40,703 bases of DNA from an uncultured Corynebacterium sp. (GTDB lineage: Bacteria > Actinomycetota > Actinomycetes > Mycobacteriales > Mycobacteriaceae), in assembly GCF_946221935.1 (NCBI RefSeq), contig NZ_CAMIGN010000018.1, positions 1-40,703 of the forward strand, read 5' to 3'. Of this stretch, positions 23,583 to 32,164 are shown one piece after another. Positions within the stretch are counted from its first letter, which is position 1; every line of letters begins with the position of its first letter. Made by a program: the position numbers and the translations under genes. The notes below the pieces were generated by a model. That model was not told the origin of the DNA. It ran no database searches and saw nothing but the letters and a program-made list of their open reading frames with translations.

Positions 23583-25247
23583 TCACCTATCTGGGTGAGA
23601 AGACAGGTGATCGTCCACGTGATCTTCCCAATCGGCAGTGTCCACGTCGTAGTCCTCGTCGAGGGCTTCTTCTTCCAACCCCAGTACGCGCTCGGCGCGA
23701 CGGTTGAATTCCTTACCCCAACCGGCGGAATCTGTACGGGAAAGCCCGGCGATCTGGATACGCGTGCCGGTACCCTCCTGGGTCACGCGTACCCAGAAAC
23801 GACGACGCTTCACAGCCAGGGAGCCGACCAAGGAAACCAGCATGAGCAGGGCGAACACCAGAACCCACGTGGTGGTCGGGTCCTTGGAAATCTGCAGGTT
23901 CACAAACTCCTTTGCCCCATCGAAGGTGATCTTCGTGCCGTCGTCCAGGGTGACGGACTCACCCTTCGTCAGGTTCACTCGGTCCAGCATCTGCATCTGA
24001 CCGGAATGCAACGCCTCACGATCCAGCGAGAAGATGTTCTGGCTACGGCCACCGTCCAGGCCAGTATCACCGCGGTAGACGTCGATGGCCACTGCCGGAT
24101 CCCGCATCGCCGGGAAGTTGGAGGAAAGGATCTTCCCCTTTGGACCGGTCCACTCTGCCGACGGTGCAAATAGTCCTTGCAGCGAAATCTGGTGCTTGCG
24201 CCGTTCCTGTAGGTCGGGGTACATACCTGCCGGCGGGTCCCAGCGCACCGCACCGGAGGACAAGAAATAGGTCATGTCGTCCGGGCGGAACTGTACGGTC
24301 TCGGTGCGCTTTTCTCCGTTCGGCCACGTAATGGTGAACGTTGGAGCATAACCGTGCCCCTGCAGGTACACGCGGTTGCCCTGGAAGCGCAGTGGGTGGT
24401 TCACCTTGAGCGTCTCGTGCTGCCACTGATCCGTGGACTTAAAGGCGGTCTCCTTGTCGGCAAAGTCAATGTTGGACTCAAAGCCCACTGCCTGGCCGTT
24501 TGGAAGATAGTCACCCTTGAAGTCCTTGACGTGAACGCAGAAGGGGGTCAGCCCTGTGCCGTCGAAGAGCGGACCATTGCGGAAAGAATCGTAGTTAGAC
24601 ACCGCAGAGTTGCAGAACTGCGACTGTTCACCCTCGGTGCCGGACACCACGATGACTTGTCCCTCGTAGTAGACCATCTTGCCCGCCGCCACGGCGATGA
24701 GAATGCCAACCAGCGACAAGTGGAACACCAGGTTCGCGGCCTCGCGCAGATATCCCTTTTCCGCCGAGATGGACCATGCCCCGGCGCGGTCGTTATCTTT
24801 ATCGACCTCGTTGAGGTTCCAGCCCTTGAATTCCTTCCGCAGGGATTTCTGTACCTCTTCCACCGGTTCATCGACGGTGCCGGAGTAGTGATACGGCATG
24901 CGGTCCAAGCGTTTCGGCGCCGGTGGTGGGGAGGAACGCAGTGCCTTGTAGTGGTCAATGCTGCGTGGCAGGATGCAGCCGACCAGGGAAATGAAGAGCA
25001 ACACGTAGATTGCCACGAACCACGTAGAGCTAAAGACATCGAAAAGCTGCAACTTGTCGAAGACCTGGGCGGTCTTGCCGTTGGCGTCAATATATTCGGC
25101 AACCTTGCCCTCGTTGAGCGACCGCTGTGGTAGCAGCGCTCCCGGGATCGCAGCCAGCGCCAGGAGGAAAAGCAGCACCAGGGCAGTCTTCATCTTCGTG
25201 AGCCACAGCCAGCCCTTCTTCGGCAGGCTCAGGATCGTCTTCAGCAT
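23583..25247 (-). CDS. resB: Cytochrome c biogenesis protein ResB
   Basis: A 554-aa membrane protein of the ResB family. Three helices lie near the N-terminus (about 17-38, 79-97 and 165-185), followed by a large extracytoplasmic domain and a last helix near 465-485. The N-terminus KGWLWLTKMKTALVLLFLLALAAIPG and SLVGCILPRSIDHYKALRS are characteristic. It partners CcsA as the cytochrome c synthetase of System II. The start is ATG 25247 with GAGAG 6 nt upstream. The C-terminal 60 residues form an acidic cytoplasmic tail. Confidence 0.92.
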   Translation of the reverse strand: MLKTILSLPKKGWLWLTKMKTALVLLFLLALAAIPGALLPQRSLNEGKVAEYIDANGKTAQVFDKLQLFDVFSSTWFVAIYVLLFISLVGCILPRSIDHYKALRSSPPPAPKRLDRMPYHYSGTVDEPVEEVQKSLRKEFKGWNLNEVDKDNDRAGAWSISAEKGYLREAANLVFHLSLVGILIAVAAGKMVYYEGQVIVVSGTEGEQSQFCNSAVSNYDSFRNGPLFDGTGLTPFCVHVKDFKGDYLPNGQAVGFESNIDFADKETAFKSTDQWQHETLKVNHPLRFQGNRVYLQGHGYAPTFTITWPNGEKRTETVQFRPDDMTYFLSSGAVRWDPPAGMYPDLQERRKHQISLQGLFAPSAEWTGPKGKILSSNFPAMRDPAVAIDVYRGDTGLDGGRSQNIFSLDREALHSGQMQMLDRVNLTKGESVTLDDGTKITFDGAKEFVNLQISKDPTTTWVLVFALLMLVSLVGSLAVKRRRFWVRVTQEGTGTRIQIAGLSRTDSAGWGKEFNRRAERVLGLEEEALDEDYDVDTADWEDHVDDHLSSHPDR

Positions 25248-25330
25248 GGTTGCTCTCTCGTACTTTCGCTTTCTCGTTTTTATTGACGCCTACTTTTTCG
25301 ACGCCCCGCTCGGGGGGTAACCCGGGCGGA

Positions 25331-26128
25331 TCAGATCGGCAAGGTCTTATCCGAGATAAAGACCTCTCGGATGTATTCCACAAACACCGACCATTGGCCG
25401 GTGACCAGCAGCAGACCGACGATGATAAGTAGTGCGCCACCGATCATTTGGATTGTGCGGGAGTGCTTACTTAGCCAGCCGATCCCTGTCAGTGCCTTGG
25501 AGGATCCCAATGCCACGACAATGAATGGTAGCCCGAGCCCCAGACAATAGGCGACGATGAGGATCACACCTCGGGCGGCTGTCATCCCCTGGGTACCGGC
25601 GGAAACCGAAATGATCGAAGCGAGCGTGGGGCCTAGGCAGGGGGTCCAGCCCAGGGCGAATACTCCGCCCAGCAGAGGCGCGCCGGCGATAGTCGTCCAG
25701 CGCTTGGGGCGCAGGCGTGTGTCGCGTTGCAGCGGGGAGATAAATCCCATGAACACCACACCCATAGCGATCGTGACCACGCCACCAATGCGCATTAAGA
25801 GTGCTTGGTTCAAAGTCAGGGCGCTGATCACACCGAAGACTGTGGCCGTGGCGAGCACAAATACGACGGTAAAGCCCAGCACAAACAACAGTGCAGCAGT
25901 GGCCACCTGGCCCCGCTTGGCCTTAACCACCGTGCCTTCTTCGGTGAATTCAGTCTCCGCGCCAACGACTCCCGCTAGGTAGGAGATATAGCCCGGCACG
26001 AGCGGGATGACGCACGGCGAGGCGAAGGAAACTAGACCCGCAGCCGCAGAGACCAGCAGTGCAAGCAACAACGGACCGGCGGCTGCCGTATCCGCGAAGG
26101 TCTCTCCGATCGACTCCGCGAGGATCAT
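25331..26128 (-). CDS. ccdA: Thiol-disulfide transmembrane reductase CcdA
   Basis: A 265-aa DsbD-type membrane protein with six predicted helices. It moves reducing equivalents from cytoplasmic thioredoxin to extracytoplasmic ResA so that apocytochrome c cysteines are reduced before heme attachment. The two redox cysteines sit in SFASPCVIPL (C39) and GWTPCLGP (C164). The ATG directly follows the resA stop (TAAATG), indicating tight coupling. Confidence 0.94.
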   Translation of the reverse strand: MILAESIGETFADTAAAGPLLLALLVSAAAGLVSFASPCVIPLVPGYISYLAGVVGAETEFTEEGTVVKAKRGQVATAALLFVLGFTVVFVLATATVFGVISALTLNQALLMRIGGVVTIAMGVVFMGFISPLQRDTRLRPKRWTTIAGAPLLGGVFALGWTPCLGPTLASIISVSAGTQGMTAARGVILIVAYCLGLGLPFIVVALGSSKALTGIGWLSKHSRTIQMIGGALLIIVGLLLVTGQWSVFVEYIREVFISDKTLPI

Positions 26129-26737
26129 TTATTTGTCCTCATTCAACAGCGGTTCGACCTGCTCCCACAGTTCCTTATCCGTGATTTCCTTCAAGAAGAT
26201 ATGTGCCGGGCGATGCTTCTTGTCCAACACAATGGTGGTGGGGATGACGGAGGCCGGCACGCCGCCTAGTGCCAGAGCAGTCTTAAACGGCGGATCGTAA
26301 ATCGACGGGTAGGTAATCCCGTTATCTTTCACGAAATCCTGTGGCTTTTCCTTAACGCTGTCTCGCACGTTAATGCCCAGGACGGTACCGCCTCCGTGCT
26401 TCTCCAGCTTCTCCTGCACTCGTTGCAGGTCATCGGATTCACTGCGGCAGGGTCCGCACCACTGACCCCAGGCATTGAGCACCACGACTTGCCCCTCGAA
26501 GTCACTGAGGTTGATGTCCTTGTCGCCATTCAGGTTTGTGCCGGTGAAGTCAGCAACCTCTTTGCGCTCCTCGGGCTTGTAGTGGATGCTTGTCTGTCCG
26601 CCGGGAGACACGAATTCAAACTTGCCGCCACTCGCCACGGCATTAGTGCCTGCGGTGTTGTCTTCGCCGCACGCAGAAAGTGCTGCGCCGCTGGCAAGGA
26701 GGCAGACCGCAAGCGCTGCGGTGGTCGTTTTACGCAC
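26129..26737 (-). CDS. resA: ResA/TlpA-like thioredoxin lipoprotein
   Basis: A 202-aa extracytoplasmic thiol-disulfide oxidoreductase. The signal peptide ends with a lipobox LSAC (C23 lipidated). The thioredoxin fold carries the active site WCGPC (C94, C97), preceded by LSDFEGQVVVLNAWGQ, as in TlpA/ResA proteins. It is expected to reduce the CXXCH cysteines of apocytochrome c, being re-reduced by CcdA. The start is GTG 26737 with GGAGA 7 nt upstream; longer in-frame starts would spoil the signal peptide. Confidence 0.92.
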   Translation of the reverse strand: MRKTTTAALAVCLLASGAALSACGEDNTAGTNAVASGGKFEFVSPGGQTSIHYKPEERKEVADFTGTNLNGDKDINLSDFEGQVVVLNAWGQWCGPCRSESDDLQRVQEKLEKHGGGTVLGINVRDSVKEKPQDFVKDNGITYPSIYDPPFKTALALGGVPASVIPTTIVLDKKHRPAHIFLKEITDKELWEQVEPLLNEDK

Positions 26738-26739
26738 GG

Positions 26740-27345
26740 TTAAATCTCCTGTGCTGGCTCGGAGTAAAAGATATCCGTCAGGTGTCCGCCGTCGTACACC
26801 AGCGAGGTCACAGATGCCAGCTCGCACTGTCGATCCGCTGGGTTGTGTGCCAAAGGCAGCCCCTGGACGTCGCGTTGGATCATCACGATGGGCAGCTGGT
26901 GGCTCACTAATACGGCTTCATGCCCTCGCGCCTTTTCACGCGCGGTGTCAATGGCCTGCCACATGCGCTCGGCGATCTCCTGGTAGGGCTCACCCCAACT
27001 GGGAATGGTGGGGTTCTTCAGCATCGGCCAACGCTTCGGATTCCACAGAGCACTGCGCACACCCTTGATGTGCAGACCCTGCAGTTCGTTACCTGCCTCG
27101 ATGATCCGCTCGTCCGTCGTTACGTCCAGCCCGAGCTTCTCTGCAAAGGGGCGGGCGGTTTCTTGCGCCCGCTCGAGTGGGGACGCGGCCAGGTAAACCA
27201 CATCGTGATCAGCCAGGTCAGAGACGGTGGCGTGTGCCATGTTCCGCCCTCGCTCGGAGAGGTGATAACCGGGCAGACGGCCATAGAGAATGCGATCCGG
27301 ATTGTGCACTTCTCCGTGCCGTACAAGGTGAACGATCGTTGCCAT
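26740..27345 (-). CDS. Histidine phosphatase family protein
   Basis: A 201-aa phosphoglycerate-mutase-like phosphatase. The phosphohistidine motif LVRHGE (H10) and the second His in LVSHQLP (H149) are present. Family members annotated gpm2 sit at the same place in mycobacteria (Rv0525), but the substrate is not known. It is too short and lacks features of a glycolytic mutase. ATG 27345 follows a short AGGTG; TAAGCT lies 8 nt upstream, close to the leaderless spacing. The resA start is 2 bp downstream of its stop, so it is the first gene of the cytochrome c run. Confidence 0.87.
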   Translation of the reverse strand: MATIVHLVRHGEVHNPDRILYGRLPGYHLSERGRNMAHATVSDLADHDVVYLAASPLERAQETARPFAEKLGLDVTTDERIIEAGNELQGLHIKGVRSALWNPKRWPMLKNPTIPSWGEPYQEIAERMWQAIDTAREKARGHEAVLVSHQLPIVMIQRDVQGLPLAHNPADRQCELASVTSLVYDGGHLTDIFYSEPAQEI

Positions 27346-27435
27346 GGTCACCTAGCTTAGCGTGCCGACCACCTCAACCCAAGTAAGGCGATCCCTGCTT
27401 TAAGGGGTTCTTACTGGGGTTTTAGCTTTGTGGTA

Positions 27436-28773
27436 TCAGACTTCAGCGGGTGGGGTGGCTGCAGCAGCAGCCGCGGCGGCCGGAGTGGCAGCTGCCGCGA
27501 TCTTCTCAAAGTCCGCATCGCTGAGCGCCGTGGAGACGAACCAGGTCTCAAACACGCTCGGCGGAGCAAATACCCCAGCATCCAAGAAGGTGTGGAAGAA
27601 CGCCGGGTAGCGGAAGGTATCTGCTGCCTTCATATCGGCGAAGTTCGTGCCCTCCCCCTCGGCAAAGCGCACGCTCAGCATGCTTCCTGCCCGCTGGATG
27701 TTGTGGGCGACGGAGGCCTTGGTCAAAGCATCGGACAGGATGCCTGCCAAAGTGTCGGCATTCGCATCGAGCTTCTGGTACGCGGCGGCGGCGGCGAGCT
27801 TCAAAGAGGCCAGACCCGACGCAACGGCGACGGGATTGCCCGACAACGTGCCTGCCTGATACACCGGGCCGACCGGCGCGAGGTGGTCCATGATCTCCGC
27901 CTTACCGCCAAATGCGGCAGCAGGCAGGCCTCCGGAAACAACCTTGCCGAAGGTAGTGAGATCGCCGGCCACACCGTCCTTGCCGAACCAGCCGGACTCG
28001 GTGACGCGGAAGCCAGTCATGACCTCATCGACGATAAGCAGAGCGCCATTGGCGTGGGCGATACGCTGCAGCTCTGCATTGAAGCCCTGTGGGTTTACCG
28101 TGCCCATGTTGCCCGGCGCGCCTTCGACAATGATCGCGGCAATCTCGCCCTCGTGGGAGGTAAAAGCATTCTCGACGGCCTGCACATCGCGGTAGGGAAC
28201 CACGACAGTGTCGCCGGCGGCGGCCTTAGTGATGCCCGGGGAATCCGGCAGGCCAAAGGTAGCGACGCCTGAACCAGCCGCAACCAGTAGTGAATCCACG
28301 TGGCCGTGGTAGCAGCCTTCGAACTTCAGGATCTTGTCGCGTCCCGTATAGCCTCGCGCCAGACGAATAGCGGACATGGTGGCCTCAGTACCCGAGTTGA
28401 CCAAGCGCACCTTTTCTACCGAGGTGCGGCGGACGATCTCCTCCACCAGATCCACCTCCACCGTGGTCGGGGCACCGAAGGACAGGCCATGGCCTGCGGC
28501 CTCCCGTACTGCCTCGACGATCTGCGGGTGAGCGTGACCGTGAATCATCGGCCCCCAGGAGCAGAACAAATCCACATAAGAGTTACCGTCGATATCGTTC
28601 AGCGTGGATCCCTGCGCGGAGGTGATAAACGGTGGGGTTCCGCCTACCGAGCCGAAGGCGCGAACTGGCGAGTTCACGCCGCCCGGGATCATGGCACGCG
28701 CCCGATCCATGGCCTCGGCACTGGCCTGATGGTTGGAGTTTTCAGAGTGCTGCGCATCGACGTTGACAGACAC
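27436..28773 (-). CDS. hemL: Glutamate-1-semialdehyde 2,1-aminomutase
   Basis: A 445-aa PLP enzyme that makes 5-aminolevulinate from glutamate semialdehyde, the product of HemA. Signatures include GGVNSPVRAF (31-40), NSGTEATMSAIRLAR, LIVDEVMTGFR and the PLP lysine K277 in TTFGKVVSGGLP. The start is GTG 28773 with AAAGGA about 8 nt upstream. The last 20 residues are an odd, almost pure Ala run (AAAATPAAAAAAAATPPAEV), encoded by a GCn repeat at about 27440-27500. It is downstream of the P-type-ATPase-like gene, with a 66-bp gap. Confidence 0.95.
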   Translation of the reverse strand: MSVNVDAQHSENSNHQASAEAMDRARAMIPGGVNSPVRAFGSVGGTPPFITSAQGSTLNDIDGNSYVDLFCSWGPMIHGHAHPQIVEAVREAAGHGLSFGAPTTVEVDLVEEIVRRTSVEKVRLVNSGTEATMSAIRLARGYTGRDKILKFEGCYHGHVDSLLVAAGSGVATFGLPDSPGITKAAAGDTVVVPYRDVQAVENAFTSHEGEIAAIIVEGAPGNMGTVNPQGFNAELQRIAHANGALLIVDEVMTGFRVTESGWFGKDGVAGDLTTFGKVVSGGLPAAAFGGKAEIMDHLAPVGPVYQAGTLSGNPVAVASGLASLKLAAAAAYQKLDANADTLAGILSDALTKASVAHNIQRAGSMLSVRFAEGEGTNFADMKAADTFRYPAFFHTFLDAGVFAPPSVFETWFVSTALSDADFEKIAAAATPAAAAAAAATPPAEV

Positions 28774-28828
28774 GAAAGGAATCCTTTCCGCCACTTCGGG
28801 AAAAGTGGTTAGCTTGCAATCCCCACCA

Positions 28829-28845
28829 GCCTAGCGCGGCTAGGC
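28829..28845. repeat. Perfect 7-bp inverted repeat at the end of the ATPase-like gene
   Basis: GCCTAGC (28829-28835), 3-nt loop, GCTAGGC (28839-28845); it overlaps the stop codon of the ATPase-like gene and precedes hemL. It has no T-run. It may be an attenuating hairpin or a protein site. Confidence 0.5.
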
Positions 28846-31611
28846 CTGTGCCTGGTCAATCTCCTCGTCCAATGCCTCAGCACGGGCTAGAGAAATAGCC
28901 TCGGCGCGTTGCTTCTCCTGCTTGCGCAGTTCGCGGATCTCCCTACGACGGGCTACCCATCCCTGCCACGAGTGCGTCTGGCGCAATGTGCCCCGCGCGT
29001 AATTGCGGTGCAGGATACGCGCGCTGCGACTTTCGATCAGCGTAGAGCTGAGCAGCATAAACAAGGTTGCCAACAGTGGGTTAAGCACACCGGCAACGGC
29101 TAGCATCGCGCCGACGACGTTATAGGTCCAGGACAACCACACATTCCAGTCAGTGGTGTTGCGCACGTGGCGAACCAAATTCACCAGCTCCGGCAGAGCC
29201 GATACGTCCTCGCGCTGCATCACCACGTCCGCCACCTCAGAAGCAGTCGGGTCAATGCGGTTCGAAGAGGCCATGAGGATGCCCACGTCCGCCACTCGCA
29301 GGGCACCCAGCACATCACTGTCACCCACCATTGCCACGCGCACACCCGCGGCGTGCACACCGCGCACCGTCGCCTCCTTGCGGTTCGGCGCAATACCTGC
29401 CAGCACCGTGGAGATGCCAATAGAGTTAGCTGTGCGGCGAGCCACCGGGTAGATGTCGCGGGAGAGCATATAGGTCTCCAACTGCATGTCTTCCAGCCGA
29501 TCAATGGCAGCCGGGGCATCGTCCTTAAAGCTATCCGCCAGGCTAATTACCCCGCGGTCCTTGCCCTTCCAGCTCACGATGACGGGGGAACCGCCGCTCA
29601 GCACGGCAGTCGCCAGGTGTGGATCGCGCACCTCACCGAGGTCATGCGGACGCCACAGACGCGCCTTCACATTGCGCATCTCCCCTTCCACTGGCAGCTC
29701 TACCATGCCCTCGAACGTGCCGTCCTTGGTGATCTTCACTTCACCGACATCCAACCAGTGCGGGATCCCCTCCCCACCTGTACCCGCGTCGCGTGCTTCT
29801 CGATCGGCACGCACCAGCGCGCGAGAAACGGCGTGGTTCGATTCCAGGGAAAGCGCTCCCGCCACGCGCAGGATCAAATCCGGGTTCTCTCCCTTGGAAG
29901 GGGTTACGCCGATGACGTGCATCGGTCCTTCAGTGAGAGTGCCGACTCGGTTGAAGATGATGGCGTCGACCTCAGCGAGCTTGTGAATCGTACCCGTATC
30001 GCGCAGCAACGCGCCGGAAGTGGCAGCACGCCAAAGTCCCAAGCGCAGCGCCAGCGGAGCGGACAGAGCCAATGCGACCGGAGCCACGACGGCCAGCAAC
30101 GAAAGCACCGTGGCCATTGCTGCGTCGACGGACTTGGTGATCGCCAACCAGGCAATGAAGTCGACAATGGCCAGGCCGAACGCCCATGGCACCAGCAGGC
30201 TGGCGGTGCGGTTTGTCAGCTGGGACAAGCGCGTTTCGTCCAAAGCTGAACCGCGCACCCACCGGTGCATCGCGGCCAGGCGGGTAGAGGAACCTGTCGC
30301 ATGCACGCGCATCTTCAATGCGGCGCCGTGGTTTCGGGCGCCGGCGTAAATCCGATCGCCAACAGAGACCTCAAAGGTACGGTGCAAACCACCGACCGGC
30401 CCCATGTCCACAAGGGACTTACCGCTAATGATCTCGCCATCACTTGGCACCATCATGCCGGTGGGGATGATGATGTCATCCCCCGTGCGGATCTCCGCAA
30501 TCGGAATGTTCTTCTTTTCAGTCTTCGACTTGCGTGTCTTGCGCACCACCGTGACTTCCTTGGCCGCGGGCACCGTGAGCACGGACAAGATCGACTTGGA
30601 GCGCAGCGCGGTCCGGCGGGATAGCAACCTGCCGAACAGCAGCAGGATCGTTCCGCCACAGGCCACGTCAAAGAACACTGCACCTTCGAGGTGCTGGGTA
30701 GACCACACGCCTGCGAACAGCACCTGGTGGCTCTGCCAGCCCACATTGCCAGCCGAGGAGAAGATCAACATGCACGCCGAGTACACATAGGCCAATAAGA
30801 TCGCCACGGAACTGGCACCGTCGAGTGCCGATTGTCCGCGCCTAAGCCCACCGAGGAAAGCCCGGTGGAAAGGCCACGCGCACCATGTGACCACCGGGGT
30901 GGCTAGTGCGAGGCAGATCCACTGCCAGTAGTCGAACTGCCAGGCGGAAACCAGCTGCATTACCACCACCGGTAACCCAAGCAGCACAGCGACGATCAGC
31001 CGCATGCGGGTAATGAGCTGCCGGGCGGTGTGTAATCCTTCCGTCGGGTCGAAGGGGTTATTGCGCCGGAACCGCTCGAATTCCACCTTGCCCGCATCGC
31101 GTCGTTTGCGGCTTTCTGCTGCCGCCCACGCGCGTCGGTGGGCACTGGCGTGGCGCCGCATGCGTCGACGGGTTTCCTCAATCTCCAGCCTGGCGGCGCG
31201 ACGGCGGAGAGAGGAATCGGTCAGCCAGCTATCTAGGTTGTGTTTTTCCAGCACCTCTTGGATCTGCGTCAGGCTCACCTGATCTTCTGCGGAGATCCAC
31301 ACCATTCCCGTGGAGTACACCACGGCGGCCTGCACGCCCGAGATGTTGTTGAGTTCGGTTTCTACGGTGGTGGCATCCACCGCGCTTTCCAGCCCCTCCA
31401 CTCGATAGGCGAAGCTGGTCAACCCCCAGTGCTCCTGGGTCGCGCGTTCGACTTCTTCCGGCGACTGGGGAGAGCGATCCATGTCGAAGCCAGCCTTCGC
31501 CGCAGCTTCGCGTGCCTGCAGGATGGCTTCGTCGACGTCGTCGACCTCCACGGAAGATTGGCTCGCGACGCGGCTACTGGTCGGTACGATCTGAGAATCG
31601 TTTTCTGACAT
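28840..31611 (-). CDS. P1B-type ATPase-like protein lacking catalytic motifs (pseudo-ATPase)
   Basis: A 923-aa protein with the full layout of a P1B heavy-metal ATPase but without its chemistry. An HMA-like domain (66-129) has GLESAVD where GMTCxxC is normal. Helices begin near 203. The actuator loop has VDMGPVGGL (401-409) for VDExxxTGE. The membrane CPC motif is APV (510-512, in APVALALSAP). The phosphorylation motif DKTGT is NRVGT (N554). HP is HA (593-594). TGD is SRD (717-719). GDGxxD is GDSDVL (763-768). Retained are GDR and YAG (418-424), GTLTEG (557-562), K745 and ADVGI. The frame is intact, with no stops and normal codon use, so it is probably maintained for a non-pumping role. It sits 3' of two membrane proteins and hemB, and 5' of hemL. 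A role in heme or metal handling is inference. Confidence 0.85.
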   Translation of the reverse strand: MSENDSQIVPTSSRVASQSSVEVDDVDEAILQAREAAAKAGFDMDRSPQSPEEVERATQEHWGLTSFAYRVEGLESAVDATTVETELNNISGVQAAVVYSTGMVWISAEDQVSLTQIQEVLEKHNLDSWLTDSSLRRRAARLEIEETRRRMRRHASAHRRAWAAAESRKRRDAGKVEFERFRRNNPFDPTEGLHTARQLITRMRLIVAVLLGLPVVVMQLVSAWQFDYWQWICLALATPVVTWCAWPFHRAFLGGLRRGQSALDGASSVAILLAYVYSACMLIFSSAGNVGWQSHQVLFAGVWSTQHLEGAVFFDVACGGTILLLFGRLLSRRTALRSKSILSVLTVPAAKEVTVVRKTRKSKTEKKNIPIAEIRTGDDIIIPTGMMVPSDGEIISGKSLVDMGPVGGLHRTFEVSVGDRIYAGARNHGAALKMRVHATGSSTRLAAMHRWVRGSALDETRLSQLTNRTASLLVPWAFGLAIVDFIAWLAITKSVDAAMATVLSLLAVVAPVALALSAPLALRLGLWRAATSGALLRDTGTIHKLAEVDAIIFNRVGTLTEGPMHVIGVTPSKGENPDLILRVAGALSLESNHAVSRALVRADREARDAGTGGEGIPHWLDVGEVKITKDGTFEGMVELPVEGEMRNVKARLWRPHDLGEVRDPHLATAVLSGGSPVIVSWKGKDRGVISLADSFKDDAPAAIDRLEDMQLETYMLSRDIYPVARRTANSIGISTVLAGIAPNRKEATVRGVHAAGVRVAMVGDSDVLGALRVADVGILMASSNRIDPTASEVADVVMQREDVSALPELVNLVRHVRNTTDWNVWLSWTYNVVGAMLAVAGVLNPLLATLFMLLSSTLIESRSARILHRNYARGTLRQTHSWQGWVARRREIRELRKQEKQRAEAISLARAEALDEEIDQAQA

Positions 31612-31616
31612 TTCCC

Positions 31617-32162
31617 CTAGCCCCGCAGTGTGTCTCCCGGAAGGGTGCCATCGCCCTCGACGGGAGCTTCGGTCGACGGTTTCCCGGCGTCAAAATAGGG
31701 ATTGGCAGCGGGCCTGTAGGCCAGAAGCAACGCTACGGCCAACAGCAACGCCAAAACAGCCTGCCCCGGTCCGGTGAACTGGAAAACCCACCCTGCCAGC
31801 ATAAAGAAGATACCGATCGCACCAGCCCACAGCACCAGGCGTCGCTTGCTGCGATTACCATCACGTATGCCGCGGGAGAAGAACGCCAACACGGCGCCGA
31901 CCACGATGCTGATTGCACCGAGAATGCGCACATTGTTGCGGACAAAGTCCATGCGCTCTGCTTCCTCGGGATTCAGCGGTTCGCGATCCCACGAGGCTGT
32001 CAACGACAGGACCCCAAAGAAAATCATCAGTATCCCCAGGATCAGCAGCATCGCAAACGAGACAATAACAATGCGCGGTGTGGGGTCGCCCGGCTTCCAA
32101 TAGTGGACCTTGCGGTTTTGGTCGTCACCGCTCGGCACGATCGAAGGGAACATTGCAGGCAT
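31617..32162 (-). CDS. Four-helix membrane protein in the hem cluster
   Basis: A 181-aa protein with four membrane segments (about 32-52, 79-97, 108-125, 130-148) and a soluble acidic tail. It is not recognised as a family with a known activity; similar small membrane proteins lie downstream of hemB in mycobacteria (Rv0513/Rv0514 region). ATG 32162 has GGGAGGG about 9 nt upstream. Gaps of 2 bp to the upstream gene and 5 bp to the ATPase-like gene indicate a single transcript, so its function is likely tied to that of the ATPase-like protein. Confidence 0.75.
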   Translation of the reverse strand: MPAMFPSIVPSGDDQNRKVHYWKPGDPTPRIVIVSFAMLLILGILMIFFGVLSLTASWDREPLNPEEAERMDFVRNNVRILGAISIVVGAVLAFFSRGIRDGNRSKRRLVLWAGAIGIFFMLAGWVFQFTGPGQAVLALLLAVALLLAYRPAANPYFDAGKPSTEAPVEGDGTLPGDTLRG

Positions 32163-32164
32163 GC

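Noticed and set aside
25268..25330. Terminator between ccdA and resB
   Set aside because: The CCCCGAGCGGGG hairpin on the minus strand is followed by A-rich, not T-rich, sequence, and the genes run in one direction.
28829..28845. DtxR iron box at the pseudo-ATPase/hemL junction
   Set aside because: The palindrome is GC-rich and lacks the TTAGGTTAG-like half-sites of a 19-bp DtxR box.
29167..30249. Plus-strand open frame of 360 codons opposite the ATPase-like gene
   Set aside because: Antisense shadow; the minus-strand protein has clear homology along its full length.
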